64,000 bases of DNA from Nocardia asteroides (lineage in GTDB: Bacteria > Actinomycetota > Actinomycetes > Mycobacteriales > Mycobacteriaceae). The notes below the pieces were generated by a model that was given only the letters and a program-made list of their open reading frames with translations, did no database searches and was not told the origin of the DNA. Below are positions 8,220-17,038 of the stretch, one piece after another. Both the position numbers and the translations under genes were made by a program. Each line of letters opens with the position of its first letter. Position 1 is the first letter of the stretch. Where the stretch lies: positions 6,324,001 to 6,388,000 of the forward strand of contig NZ_CP089214.1 in NCBI RefSeq assembly GCF_021183625.1, in the 5' to 3' direction.

Positions 8220-9368
8220 TCAGTGCCGCCGGTACGCGCTGATCTGGGCGGCCACCGTGTCGACGGCGTCGCCGAGCGGGAGCGTCAGGTCGGCGACGTG
8301 CAGCCCCCAGCCGGGGTCGGGGAACGGGCCGAGCGGCGGGGCGCCCGGCTCCGGCGCGGCCAGCAGCACGTGCGCGCCGCCGACGTGCGCGCACTGCGCC
8401 CGGTAGCGCTGCGCGGGCCGCAGCCAGGGGGTCGGCGGGGTGGGCAGGGCGGTGCCGAGCGGCTGCGGCGCGCTCCCGGTGCGGACCAGCGTGTGCAACG
8501 CGACCTCGTCGGTGCTGCCGGGCGCGGCCGGGTGCACGCAGGCCACCTCGTAGCCGGCGCCGTACGGCTGCGGCGCGGCCTCGGGCGTGGTCGGCGTGGT
8601 GCCGTAGCGCGCCTCCGCGGGCGGAGTCTCGCCGAAGAGCGACCAGGCCAGCGCGCAGTGCGTCTGCGCGCGCTCGCGGCAGAGCGGCACGGTGCGGAAA
8701 TCGCCGCCGACGTCGGCGCCGCGCGGTACCACCACATTGCCGCCCGCCAGCACCGCCGACACCAGCCGCGCGTTCACCGCCGGATCCGGCTCGATCCGTT
8801 CGCCGAGCAGTTGCCGGAGCATCCTGGTCCCCTGCGAGTGCCCGATCAGCACGACCCCGCGGCCGCCATTGTCGTTGACGAGGTACTGCTCCCAGGCCCG
8901 CGCCACGTCGGCGAAGGCGAGCTCGGCCGCGGCCCGCGCCTGCTCCGGCGAGCCGGGGGAGCGCAGCGCGAGCAGGGTGCGCTGCCGGTAGACCGGCGCG
9001 TACACGTCGCACACCTGGGAGAAGCGCTGCGCCTGCTGCGCGGCGATGAACCGCAGCGGCGGCGCGACCTCCCTGCTCGCGGAGTAGGAGAGCTCGGTGG
9101 AGACCGTCGGGTAGACGTAGAAGCAGTCCACGTCGCGCGGCCCGGCCGCGGGCCGGACCACCTCGGGCGGCTGCCCGTCGCGGTAGACGGTGGTGCCGAG
9201 GTCGCCGCGGCACGGGTCGGCGGGGAGGTCGGGGCGGCAGAGCCAGACCACGTCGTCCGGTTGCTCCGGCAGCGCCACCGCGCCCGCCGCGGCGGCGACC
9301 AGGGCGAAGAGCAGGGCCAGCAGCGTCGTCACCCCGCGCCGCGGGGACACCGGAGAGACAGGGGCCAC
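8220..9368 (-). CDS. Secreted DUF3089 family lipase-like protein
   Basis: 382 residues with an N-terminal signal peptide (basic RRG then a hydrophobic stretch ending near VALPEQP), so probably exported. The mature part has the alpha/beta hydrolase nucleophile elbow GHSQG in VVLIGHSQGTRML and the family's DCFYVYPTV segment; several Cys residues could form disulfides outside the cell. DUF3089 proteins are lipase/esterase-like but few are characterised. It stands alone, divergent from the LLM monooxygenase at 9487 with 118 bp between them. Confidence 0.85.
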   Translation of the reverse strand: MAPVSPVSPRRGVTTLLALLFALVAAAAGAVALPEQPDDVVWLCRPDLPADPCRGDLGTTVYRDGQPPEVVRPAAGPRDVDCFYVYPTVSTELSYSASREVAPPLRFIAAQQAQRFSQVCDVYAPVYRQRTLLALRSPGSPEQARAAAELAFADVARAWEQYLVNDNGGRGVVLIGHSQGTRMLRQLLGERIEPDPAVNARLVSAVLAGGNVVVPRGADVGGDFRTVPLCRERAQTHCALAWSLFGETPPAEARYGTTPTTPEAAPQPYGAGYEVACVHPAAPGSTDEVALHTLVRTGSAPQPLGTALPTPPTPWLRPAQRYRAQCAHVGGAHVLLAAPEPGAPPLGPFPDPGWGLHVADLTLPLGDAVDTVAAQISAYRRH

Positions 9369-9486
9369 CGGAACCTCCTTCGATCGGGCTCACTGTACGG
9401 CGCTCACCCCCGGTTCCGGGGTGGGTACGAATCCGGCTGAGCGCAAACGGTGCCCGGCGCGGCGGCGGCTCGTAGCGTCGGCTGTC

Positions 9487-10773
9487 ATGGTCCGTGCGCG
9501 CCGCCCCCTCAAGACCGTGACCGGAGTCAGCGGAGGGGCGGACGTCTACGCCGCCGCCGTCGACCCGGCCCGCTCCACCCTCGACACCGCGATCGAGATC
9601 GCCCGGCTGGCCGAGGAGCACCGGATCGACGCGCTCTTCGCCGCCGACCTGCTCTCCTTCGGCAAGCAGGGCGCCATCGGCGCACAGGAGCCGCTGATCT
9701 TCCTGGCCGCGCTCGCCGGGGTGACCAGCGGGGCCGGGCTGATCGCCACCGTCACCACCACCTTCCACCACCCGTACAACCTGGCCAGGCTCTTCGGCAC
9801 GCTGGACCACGTCAGCAACGGCCGCGCCGCCTGGAACGCCGTCACCTCCTCGCTCGGCGAGGAGAACTACGGCGCCGGGGAGCTGCCCAGCCCCGAGGAG
9901 CGGTACGCCCGCGCGACCGAGGTGCTCGAGGTGACCAACGCGCTCTTCGACAGCTGGGCGCCGGGCGCGCTCACCCCCGACGGCAGCGGCGGCGCCGTGC
10001 TCGACCCCGCGCTGGTGCGCCCGATCGAGCACACCGGCGAGTACTTCTCGGTGCGCGGCCCGCTGAACATCCCGACGCTGCCGCAGCGCAGGCCGGTGCA
10101 GTTCCAGGCCGGGCAGTCCGCGGGCGGCGTCGAGCTCGGCGCGCGCTTCGCCGAGGTGGTCTTCACCTCGCTCGCCACCCTGCAGGACGCGCTGGTCTTC
10201 ACGAAGCGGATCCGTTCCCGCGCCGCCGAACTCGGCCGCACCGACGGGCTGCCGCTGATCTTCAGCTCGCTGCACGCCACCTACGGCGGCACCGAGGATG
10301 AGGCCCGCAGGCTCGCCGCCGAGCGCGCCGAGAACACCGACCTGGAGGCGGGCCGCAGGGGGCTGGAGGACATGCTCGGCGGCGGCGTCGACCTCGCCGA
10401 GCTGCCGCTGGACCGCCCGCTGCCGGAATCGCTGCTCCCCGACGTCACCGCGGTGAACCGGCGGCGCGGCCGGGCCGAGATCTTCACCCGGCTCGCCCGC
10501 TCCGGCAAGACGCTGCGCGAACTCATCGTGGCGGCGAAGGACACCGGGCACTGGGCCGAGGTGGGCACCGTCGAGCAGATCGCCGACGCGATCGCGGAGC
10601 GCTACGACGCGGGCGTGCTCGACCTCGTCACCCTGGGCGGGCTCGCCGACCCGCGCGGCCGCGAGTACGTGCTCGACGGCCTGCTTCCGCTGCTGCGGAA
10701 GCGCGGCATCGTCGGCGAGGACTACATCGGCGGCACCTTCCGGGAGAACCTGGAGCTGCCGCCGCTGCCCTGA
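9487..10773 (+). CDS. NtaA/DszA-type FMN-dependent LLM monooxygenase
   Basis: 428 residues. The sequence AAWNAVTSSLGEENYG is the WN-x-VTS family motif, and GEYFSVRGPLN and PVQFQAGQS are typical of the NtaA/SnaA/DszA branch, which uses FMNH2 supplied by a separate reductase to oxidise small substrates. The N-terminus is some 10-25 residues shorter than usual: the common LHLNAFL-type first strand is replaced by LKTVTGVSGG, so the start is uncertain and no good ribosome-binding site precedes ATG 9487. The substrate is unknown. It ends 3 bp before the stop of the convergent SDR gene. Confidence 0.82.
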   Translation: MVRARRPLKTVTGVSGGADVYAAAVDPARSTLDTAIEIARLAEEHRIDALFAADLLSFGKQGAIGAQEPLIFLAALAGVTSGAGLIATVTTTFHHPYNLARLFGTLDHVSNGRAAWNAVTSSLGEENYGAGELPSPEERYARATEVLEVTNALFDSWAPGALTPDGSGGAVLDPALVRPIEHTGEYFSVRGPLNIPTLPQRRPVQFQAGQSAGGVELGARFAEVVFTSLATLQDALVFTKRIRSRAAELGRTDGLPLIFSSLHATYGGTEDEARRLAAERAENTDLEAGRRGLEDMLGGGVDLAELPLDRPLPESLLPDVTAVNRRRGRAEIFTRLARSGKTLRELIVAAKDTGHWAEVGTVEQIADAIAERYDAGVLDLVTLGGLADPRGREYVLDGLLPLLRKRGIVGEDYIGGTFRENLELPPLP

Positions 10774-10776
10774 CGG

Positions 10777-11538
10777 TCAGTCCGTCGGGCCGCCCGCCAC
10801 GTAGATGACCTGGCCGGAGACGAAGCCCGCGCCCTCGCTCACCAGGAACGACGCGGTGTGCGCGATGTCGTCCGGCTGCCCGGCCCTGCCCACCGGGATC
10901 TGCCCGACCACGGCCTCGGTGAACTGCTCGAAGGTGACGCCGACCCGCTCGGCGGTCGCCGCGGTCATGTCGGTGGCGATGAAGCCGGGCGCGATGGCGT
11001 TCACCGTGACCCCGAACTTGCCGAGCTCGATGGCGAGCGTCTTGGTGAAGCCCTGAAGCCCGGCCTTGGCCGCGGAGTAGTTGGCCTGGCCGCGGTTGCC
11101 GAGCGCGGAGGTGCTGGAGAGGTTCACGATCCGGCCGAACTTCGCCTCGGTCATGTACTTCTGGGTGGCCCTGCTCATCAGGAAGGCACCGCGCAGGTGC
11201 ACGTTCATGACCGCGTCCCAGTCGCCCGTCGTCATCTTGAACAGCAGGTTGTCGCGCAGGATGCCGGCATTGTTGACCAGCACGGTCGGCGCGCCGAGCT
11301 CCTCGGCGACCCGGCTCACGCCGCGCTGCACCGCCTCCTCGTCGGAGACGTCGACCGAGAGCCCGATCGCCCGGCCGCCCGCCGCGGTGATCTGCTCCGC
11401 GGAGGCCAGGCTGGCCGCCTCGTCGAGGTCGAAGACGGCGACCGCGAGGCCGTCGGCGGCCAGGCGGCGCGCGGTGGCGGCGCCGATGCCGCGCGCGGCT
11501 CCGGTGACGATCGCCGTGCGGGGTGCGGTGCTGGTCAT
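10777..11538 (-). CDS. FabG-like 3-oxoacyl reductase (SDR)
   Basis: 253 residues. IVTGAARGIGAATA is the cofactor site, LVNNAGI follows, and the catalytic residues are Ser in VNLSSTSA and Tyr/Lys in YSAAK. The C-terminus has the FabG-like PGFIATDMTAA and FVSGQVIYVAGG elements. Such proteins reduce 3-oxoacyl-ACP or oxidise 3-hydroxyacyl-CoA; with no fatty acid synthesis genes nearby, a catabolic or alcohol-dehydrogenase role is as likely. It lies 68 bp downstream of the Baeyer-Villiger monooxygenase gene and may share its transcript, oxidising or reducing the ketone/alcohol partner. Confidence 0.87.
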   Translation of the reverse strand: MTSTAPRTAIVTGAARGIGAATARRLAADGLAVAVFDLDEAASLASAEQITAAGGRAIGLSVDVSDEEAVQRGVSRVAEELGAPTVLVNNAGILRDNLLFKMTTGDWDAVMNVHLRGAFLMSRATQKYMTEAKFGRIVNLSSTSALGNRGQANYSAAKAGLQGFTKTLAIELGKFGVTVNAIAPGFIATDMTAATAERVGVTFEQFTEAVVGQIPVGRAGQPDDIAHTASFLVSEGAGFVSGQVIYVAGGPTD

Positions 11539-11606
11539 ATCGGTCCTCTCGTCGGATGTCCTCGATGATTCATACTCGATCGGGTTCCCGGCCGGTGTGG
11601 ACGGGA

Positions 11607-13067
11607 TCAGCCGGGCGGCGGTGACAGCAGGCGGTAGTCGCGCTTCCGCGGGCGCCGGGCGCGCAACCGGTACTCGATGAGCGCGCCCGGCCAGTTGTGC
11701 GCGTCCCGGCCCGCGGCATCGCGGTACCAGCTGAGGCAGCCCGAGTTCCAGGCCAGCGGGCGGGCGAAGCGGCGGTCGAGCAGCCGGGACCAGCGGGCGA
11801 AGGCGGTTTCGGTCACCTCGAGCGCGCTGCCCGGCGGGGCGGCGGCGAGCCGGGTGACGGCGGCGGCGATGTGCGCCGCCTGGGTCTCCAGCATGAAGAC
11901 GATGGAGCCGGAGCCGAGGTTGGTGTTCGGGCCGTAGACCAGGAAGAGATTCGGGAAGCCGGGCACGGTGAGCCCGAGGTGCGCGCGGGCGCCGCCCGCC
12001 CACTGCTCGGCCAGCGTCGCGCCGGTGCGGCCGGTGATGTCGAGGGTGGTGGCGAAGCCGCCGGTGTCGAAGCCGGTGGCGAAGACCAGGGTGTCGGCCG
12101 GGTGCCGCCCGGCGGCGGTGCGCACGGCGCCCGGCTCGACGGCGGCGATCGGCGCGGTGACCAGCGTGACGTGCGGGCGGGTGAGCGCGGCGTGGTACCC
12201 GTCGGCCATCAGGATGCGCTTGCACCCGGCCCGGTCCGCCGGGGTGAGCGCGGCCCGCAGCGCGGGGTCGGCCACGGTGCGCCGCAGCGTCCGCGCGTGC
12301 GCGCGCTCGATCGGCCGGAGCAGCGCGGGCCAGCGCCAGAAGCCGAGGGTCATCGCCTCCAGCCCGGCCCAGAGCGCGGCCCGCGTCGCCCGGCGCACCG
12401 CGGGGAAGCGCCGGTGCAGCGCCCGCACCCGGTACGGCACATCGGGTTTCGGCAGCACGTAGGGCGCGCTGCGCTGCACCACGGTGAGCGCCGCCGCCCG
12501 CCGGGCGAGCTCCGGGATCAGCTGCACCGCGCTGGCCCCGGTGCCGACCACCGCGATCCGGCGGCCGGTCGGGTCGAAATCGTCCGGCCAGTCCGCGGTG
12601 TGCAGCACCCGGCCGCCGAACTCGGCGAGTCCGGGCAGCGGCGGCACCGCGGGCACCGCGAGCTGCCCGGTGGCGGCGACCAGCACGTCGAACCGCTCGG
12701 CGGTGCCGTCGCCGAGCCTCAGCAGCCAATCCCGGCCGGACCACGTCGCGGCGGTGACCGCGGTTCCGGTGCGCAGGGTGAGGCCGGCGGCGCAGCGCTC
12801 GAGGTAGCCGCGGATCTCGGCGCCCGGCGCGAACCGGCGCGACCACGCGGGCGGCTCGGTGAAGGAGTAGCTGTACACGTGCGAGGGGGCGTCGCAGGCT
12901 ACCCCGGGGTAGCGGTTCGCCGCCCAGGTGCCGCCGGCCCCGTCCCGTGCGTCGAACACCGTGACTTCCCGGTGCCCGGCCGCGCGCAGCCGCAGCGCCG
13001 CGCAGATCCCGCCGAACCCGGCGCCGACCACGGCAACCCGGACCGCACGGAAATCGTTGCTGCACAT
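11607..13067 (-). CDS. Baeyer-Villiger-type flavin monooxygenase (EthA-like)
   Basis: 486 residues. The FAD site GAGFGG (15-20), GGTW (45-48), the second nucleotide site GTGASA and the class B fingerprint FGGRVLHTADWP (F150 to W160) identify a Baeyer-Villiger monooxygenase, converting ketones to esters with NADPH and O2. The ending, with ANWPG-like HNWPG and an arginine-rich tail, is typical. It faces a second flavin monooxygenase whose operon contains a TetR gene resembling EthR, so the locus resembles the ethA-ethR arrangement of mycobacteria. The ATG at 13067 is preceded by GGGAGA. A perfect dyad lies 47 bp upstream. Confidence 0.88.
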   Translation of the reverse strand: MCSNDFRAVRVAVVGAGFGGICAALRLRAAGHREVTVFDARDGAGGTWAANRYPGVACDAPSHVYSYSFTEPPAWSRRFAPGAEIRGYLERCAAGLTLRTGTAVTAATWSGRDWLLRLGDGTAERFDVLVAATGQLAVPAVPPLPGLAEFGGRVLHTADWPDDFDPTGRRIAVVGTGASAVQLIPELARRAAALTVVQRSAPYVLPKPDVPYRVRALHRRFPAVRRATRAALWAGLEAMTLGFWRWPALLRPIERAHARTLRRTVADPALRAALTPADRAGCKRILMADGYHAALTRPHVTLVTAPIAAVEPGAVRTAAGRHPADTLVFATGFDTGGFATTLDITGRTGATLAEQWAGGARAHLGLTVPGFPNLFLVYGPNTNLGSGSIVFMLETQAAHIAAAVTRLAAAPPGSALEVTETAFARWSRLLDRRFARPLAWNSGCLSWYRDAAGRDAHNWPGALIEYRLRARRPRKRDYRLLSPPPG

Positions 13068-13113
13068 GGCTTCTCCCGATCACCCCGGTGACCCGGGGCA
13101 TCGATCACCGTAG

Positions 13114-13129
13114 CTGGAACCTGTTCCAG
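13114..13129. promoter_or_regulatory. 16-bp palindrome, probable TetR operator
   Basis: CTGGAAC-CT-GTTCCAG is a perfect inverted repeat with 7-bp arms in the 161-bp region between the divergent monooxygenase genes. Its size and position fit a TetR-family operator, and the EthR-like gene at 14560 is the obvious candidate. Binding is inferred. Confidence 0.6.
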
Positions 13130-13180
13130 AAACAAGCGTGGATTTTTATTGACGCGCGTCGAATAGCGGCTTAGAGTGCG

Positions 13181-13196
13181 TGTGATCGCCGTCACG
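13181..13196. promoter_or_regulatory. CRP/GlxR-like site
   Basis: TGTGA-TCGCCG-TCACG matches the consensus TGTGA-N6-TCACA at 9 of 10 positions, 33 bp upstream of the FMO start. Cyclic-AMP receptor control of a monooxygenase operon is plausible; a chance match cannot be excluded. Confidence 0.4.
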
Positions 13197-13228
13197 CTAC
13201 CGTCGACGGCACAGTGGCAGGAGGCCCG

Positions 13229-14563
13229 ATGCCCCATCCGACGGTCGCCGTGATCGGCGCCGGGATCAGCGGTTTGACCACCGGGAAGATGCTCGGCGAC
13301 TACGGGATCCCGTACACCTGCTTCGAGTCGTCCGACCGGATCGGCGGCAACTGGGCCTTCGGCAACCCGAACGGGCACAGCGCCGCCTACCGCTCGCTGC
13401 ACATCGACACCTCGAAGTACCAGCTCTCCTTCCGGGACTACCCGATGCCGGAGACCTACCCGGACTTCCCGCACCACAGCCAGATCAAGGAGTACCTGGA
13501 GGGGTACGCCAGCGCCTTCGAGCTGAAGCGCCGGATCGAGTTCGGCAACGGCGTCGCGCACGCCGAGCGGCTGCCCGACGGCGGCTGGAACATCGCCACC
13601 CAGCGCGGCGAGCAGCGCCGCTTCGACCTGCTGGTGGTGGCGAACGGGCACCACTGGGACCCGCGCTTCCCCGACTTCCCCGGCGAGTTCACCGGCGATG
13701 CGATCCACTCGCACGCCTACGTCGACCCGCGCACCCCGCTCGACCTGTACGGCAAGCGCATCCTGATCGTCGGCATCGGCAACAGCGCCGCCGACATCAC
13801 CGTCGAGCTCTCCTCGCGCGCCATGGACAACGAGGTCTGGCTCTCCACCCGCTCCGGCGCCTGGGTGGTGCCGAAGTACCTGGCGGGCACCCCCGCCGAC
13901 CGCTACTACCGCACCCTGCCGTACGTGCCGCTGCGCTGGCAGCGCAAGCTGGCGCAGCTCTTCACCCCGGTCATCTCCGGCAACCCGGTGAACTACGGGC
14001 TGCCCGCGCCGAACCACAAGTTCATGGAGGCGCACCCGACCCAGTCGGTCGAGCTGCCGCTGCGGCTCGGCAGCGGCGACGTCACCGCGGTCGGCAACGT
14101 CGCCCGGCTGGACGGGCGCACCGTGCACTTCGAGGACGGGCAGGCGAAGGACTTCGACGTCATCATCTACTGCACCGGCTACAACATCACCTTCCCCTTC
14201 TTCGACCCGGAGTTCCTCAGCGCGCCGGGCAACCGGATCCAGCTCTACAAGCGGATCTTCAAGCCGGGGCTGGACGATCTGGCCTTCGTCGGCTTCGCGC
14301 AGCCGTTCCCGACGCTCTTCCCGTTCGTCGAGTGCCAGGCCCGGCTGGTCGCGGCCTTCGCGGCCGGGCACTACCGGCCGCCGTCGGACTCGGAGATGCA
14401 GGCGGTGATCGACGAGGACGAGCAGAAGTTCATCGGGCACATGATGAACACCGCCAGGCACACCCAGCAGCTGGACTACTGGCTCTACGAACACGACCTG
14501 CGGGTGCGCGAGCTGCCCGCCGGGTACCGCAGGGCGGGGGCGCTCGCCGGGCGGGCCACGTGA
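13229..14563 (+). CDS. Flavin-containing monooxygenase
   Basis: 444 residues starting MPHPTVAVIGAGISGL, with GGAGG placed 5 bases upstream, which fixes the ATG at 13229 rather than 13214. FAD site GAGISG, GGNW in DRIGGNWAFGN, the FMO fingerprint FTGDAIHSHAY, NADPH site GIGNSA and the C-terminal CTGY are present. Family members oxygenate N, S or carbonyl groups with NADPH and O2. It begins a three-gene coupled operon (FMO, TetR, alpha/beta hydrolase) and is divergent from the Baeyer-Villiger enzyme. A pair of monooxygenase plus ester hydrolase would suit ketone-to-ester-to-acid breakdown. Confidence 0.9.
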   Translation: MPHPTVAVIGAGISGLTTGKMLGDYGIPYTCFESSDRIGGNWAFGNPNGHSAAYRSLHIDTSKYQLSFRDYPMPETYPDFPHHSQIKEYLEGYASAFELKRRIEFGNGVAHAERLPDGGWNIATQRGEQRRFDLLVVANGHHWDPRFPDFPGEFTGDAIHSHAYVDPRTPLDLYGKRILIVGIGNSAADITVELSSRAMDNEVWLSTRSGAWVVPKYLAGTPADRYYRTLPYVPLRWQRKLAQLFTPVISGNPVNYGLPAPNHKFMEAHPTQSVELPLRLGSGDVTAVGNVARLDGRTVHFEDGQAKDFDVIIYCTGYNITFPFFDPEFLSAPGNRIQLYKRIFKPGLDDLAFVGFAQPFPTLFPFVECQARLVAAFAAGHYRPPSDSEMQAVIDEDEQKFIGHMMNTARHTQQLDYWLYEHDLRVRELPAGYRRAGALAGRAT

Positions 14564-15198
14564 GCGCTCGGGCGCGCACCGACCGCCGCGCGCCGCACCG
14601 CGGCGACCTGCGGCGCTCCGCCCTGCTCGGCGCGCTGGCCGAGCTGCTGAAGGACAGCGGCGGCGACCTGGACCCGATCACCATCGCGGAGATCTCCAAG
14701 CGCGCCGGGGTGACCCGCTCCGCCTTCTACTTCTACTTCGAGAACAAGGCGGCCGCGGTGGCCGCGACGCTCGAGGAGATGTACGACGAGATCTTCGCGG
14801 TGACCGACGTGCTGGTCGGCGCGGGCGACCCGGCGGTGCGGATCGAGCACACCGCGCGCGGCCTCGTCGAATTCTCCGAGCGGCACCGGCACCTGCTGCG
14901 CGCCGCGCTGGAGGCGCGCTACGCCTCGCCCGAGGTGCGGCGCATGTGGGAGGCGGATCGGCAGGCCTTCATCCCGGCCATCGCCGCCATGATCGACGGC
15001 GAGCGCGCGGCGGGCCGCGCCCCCGACGGCGCGGACGCCACCGCGCTCGCCGATGTACTGCTGCTGCTCAACGAGCGGCTGCTGGAACGGCTCACGCTCG
15101 GCGACGGGCTGGAGCGGGAGAACTACGTCAATGCCGTGGTCACCGTGTGGCTGCGCACCGTCTACGGCCGGACGCCGGCCGATCGGGGAACGTCATGA
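14560..15198 (+). CDS. TetR family regulator, EthR-like
   Basis: 212 residues from the GTG that overlaps the FMO stop (GTGA). The DNA-binding part has ITIAEISKRAGVTRSAFYFYF followed by NKAAAV. The ligand domain ends with LLLNERLLERLTLGDG and VVTVWLRTVYG, matching the EthR C-terminal pattern (LNLMNERTLF and HIWVTSIYG in EthR). It is therefore likely to repress the flanking monooxygenases through the palindrome at 13114-13129 and to be relieved by a hydrophobic ligand. Similarity to EthR is judged by eye. Confidence 0.87.
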   Translation: MSARARTDRRAPHRGDLRRSALLGALAELLKDSGGDLDPITIAEISKRAGVTRSAFYFYFENKAAAVAATLEEMYDEIFAVTDVLVGAGDPAVRIEHTARGLVEFSERHRHLLRAALEARYASPEVRRMWEADRQAFIPAIAAMIDGERAAGRAPDGADATALADVLLLLNERLLERLTLGDGLERENYVNAVVTVWLRTVYGRTPADRGTS

Positions 15199-16364
15199 CC
15201 ACAACGCTGCCGGTGGGCGCCACCGCGCTGACCTTCGACTCGGCCGGGATACGCTGCGAGGCGTGGCATTTCGCGGCCACCGCGGACGATCTCGCCGGCC
15301 CGGCCGGGCGGCCGGTCGCGGTGCTCGCGCACGGGTTCGGCGGGACCAAGGACTCGGGGCTCGCCCCCTTCGCCACCGCGCTGGCCGGGGCCGGAATCGA
15401 CGCGCTCGCCATCGACTTCCGCGGGTTCGGCGGGAGTGCGGGGGAGCCGCGGCAGCGCATGCGGATGGGCGAGCAGATCGCCGACTACCGCGCCGCGATC
15501 TCGGCCGCCGCCGGGCTGCCCGGCGTCGATCCCGAGCGGATCGTGCTGTGGGGCGTTTCGATGTCGGGAGGCCATGTGCTCGCCCTGGCGGCCGAGTACG
15601 GCGCCGCGAGTGCGCAGGGCGTGAACAGCGCGCGGGCTGCCAGCGGCGCGCAGGCCCCGAATGGCGCGCAGGCCCCGAATGGCGCGCAGGCCCCGAACGG
15701 CGCGCAGGCCCCGAACGGTGCGCAGGCCCCGAACGGTGCGCAGGCCCCGAACGGTGCGCAGGCCCCGAACGGTGCGCAGGCCTCGAGCGATGCGCTGGGG
15801 CTCGTGCCGGACGGCGTGGGTGCTTCGGTACCGCGGATCGGCGGCGTCGAGCCGCTGGTGGCGGCGGTGGTCTCGATGACCCCGCTGGTCGACGGCCGCG
15901 CAGCGGTGCGGCACGCGCTGCGGCACGGCGGCCCGCTCGCCTCGCTGCGGGGCGCGGCGGGCGGCGTGCGCGCCGGAATCGCCCGGCTGCGCGGCAAACC
16001 CGGGCTCATCCCGCTGGTCGGCGCGCCCGGCAGCGGCGCGGCGCTCTCGCTCGACGGCTACGAGCGCTCCTACCGCGCGCTCAGCGGCCCCACCTGGCAG
16101 AACGGCATCGACCCCGCCGTGCTGCTGACGCTCCCGGGCTACCGCCCGGCTCGCCGCGCCGCCGACATCACCGTGCCGGTGCTGGTGCAGATCGCCGACT
16201 TCGACCGCGCCGCCCCGCCGCACGCCGCCGCCAAGGCCGCCTTCGCCGCCCGCGCCGAGGTCAGGCACTACCCGTGCGACCACTTCGACGTCTGGCCCGG
16301 CGGCGAATTCCACACCGCCACGGTCGAGCACCAGCTGCACTTCCTGCGCAGGCACCTGGGCTGA
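15195..16364 (+). CDS. Alpha/beta hydrolase with an internal (GAQAPN) tandem repeat
   Basis: 389 residues; ATG overlaps the TetR stop (ATGA). The fold is shown by AHGFGGTKDSG, DFRGFGGSAG, the nucleophile elbow GVSMSGG (S122, with Ser in place of the usual final Gly) and a C-terminal VLVQIADFD and CDHFD carrying the acid and His. Residues 151-198 are eight copies of a GAQAPN-type hexapeptide inserted between the elbow helix and the next core strand (LVAAVVSM). The homologous protein at 51274-52149 lacks the insert. The insert should lie on a surface loop near the cap. The substrate is unknown; operon position suggests an ester made by the monooxygenases. Confidence 0.85.
   Translation: MTTTLPVGATALTFDSAGIRCEAWHFAATADDLAGPAGRPVAVLAHGFGGTKDSGLAPFATALAGAGIDALAIDFRGFGGSAGEPRQRMRMGEQIADYRAAISAAAGLPGVDPERIVLWGVSMSGGHVLALAAEYGAASAQGVNSARAASGAQAPNGAQAPNGAQAPNGAQAPNGAQAPNGAQAPNGAQAPNGAQASSDALGLVPDGVGASVPRIGGVEPLVAAVVSMTPLVDGRAAVRHALRHGGPLASLRGAAGGVRAGIARLRGKPGLIPLVGAPGSGAALSLDGYERSYRALSGPTWQNGIDPAVLLTLPGYRPARRAADITVPVLVQIADFDRAAPPHAAAKAAFAARAEVRHYPCDHFDVWPGGEFHTATVEHQLHFLRRHLG
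15645..15788 (+). repeat. 18-bp tandem repeat, 8 copies, in frame
   Basis: Eight head-to-tail copies of an 18-bp unit, GGCGCGCAGGCCCCGAAT and close variants, encode GAQAPN repeats. Variants are grouped: the first two units end in AAT, later ones in AAC, and GGC changes to GGT from the fifth unit on; the last unit encodes GAQASS. That order points to stepwise duplication by slippage. The unit length keeps the frame open. The opposite strand also stays open here. Confidence 0.95.
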
Positions 16365-16425
16365 GCCGCCCTCGGAGCGCGGCAGGCGCGACCGGATGCC
16401 GAGATAACCGCGGCGGCAGCAGGTC

Positions 16426-17019
16426 TCAGCCCGGCTCGGCGCGCGGGCGGGCGCGCAGGTGCGCGCGCTCGCCCTGCTTGCCGAAGAGGCTGAGGAACTC
16501 GACCGATTCGGCGTCCGCGGAGCCGAACCAGTGCGGCACCCGGCAGTCGAACTCGGCCGCCTCGCCCGGGGTGAGCACCAGGTCGTGCTCGCCGAGCACC
16601 AGCCGCAACCGGCCGTTCAGCACGTAGATCCACTCGTAGCCCTCGTGCGTCTGCTGGGTCGGTTCGCGGCGGCTGTCGCCCGCCGGGATCACCAGCTTGT
16701 AGGCCTGGATCCCGCCGGGGCGCTTGGTGAGCGGGAGGAAGGTCATGCCGCCGCGGCCCGGGACCGGGCGCAGGTGCACCCGCGGGTCGCCGGTCGGCGG
16801 CGCGTCGACCAGCTCGTCCAGGGTGACGCCGTGCGCCCTGGCCAGCGGGAACAGTAGCTCGAGGGTCGGCTTGCGGCTGCCCGACTCCAGCCGGGAGAGC
16901 GTGCTCACCGAGATGCCGGTGGTCTCGGCGAGCGAGGCCAGCGTGGTCTCGCGCTGCTTGCGCAGGGCCCGCAGCCGGGGGCCGACCGCCTCCAGCGCGC
17001 GGTCCAGGTCGTCGTCCAT
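16426..17019 (-). CDS. XRE-cupin transcriptional regulator
   Basis: 197 residues. An N-terminal helix-turn-helix (about 13-70: LRALRKQRETTLASLAETTG then STLSRLESGSRKPTLELL) is followed by a C-terminal cupin (about 110-185: YKLVIPAG, THEGYEWIYVLNGRLRL, LTPGEAAEF, PHWF). This architecture is typical of regulators that sense a small metabolite through the cupin. The ATG at 17019 fits the family length. It is divergent from the flavoprotein at 17114; the intergenic direct and inverted repeats at 17039-17066 probably bind it and control both genes. Confidence 0.9.
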   Translation of the reverse strand: MDDDLDRALEAVGPRLRALRKQRETTLASLAETTGISVSTLSRLESGSRKPTLELLFPLARAHGVTLDELVDAPPTGDPRVHLRPVPGRGGMTFLPLTKRPGGIQAYKLVIPAGDSRREPTQQTHEGYEWIYVLNGRLRLVLGEHDLVLTPGEAAEFDCRVPHWFGSADAESVEFLSLFGKQGERAHLRARPRAEPG

Positions 17020-17038
17020 CGCCCCATTCTGCCCAGCG

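Noticed and set aside
10777..13101. 774-codon minus-strand frame covering both the SDR and the Baeyer-Villiger gene
   Set aside because: The N-terminal two thirds is an Arg-rich shadow of the monooxygenase frame; the SDR starts at 11538.
15645..15788. CRISPR array
   Set aside because: The 18-bp units are directly adjacent, without spacers, and keep the reading frame of a hydrolase.
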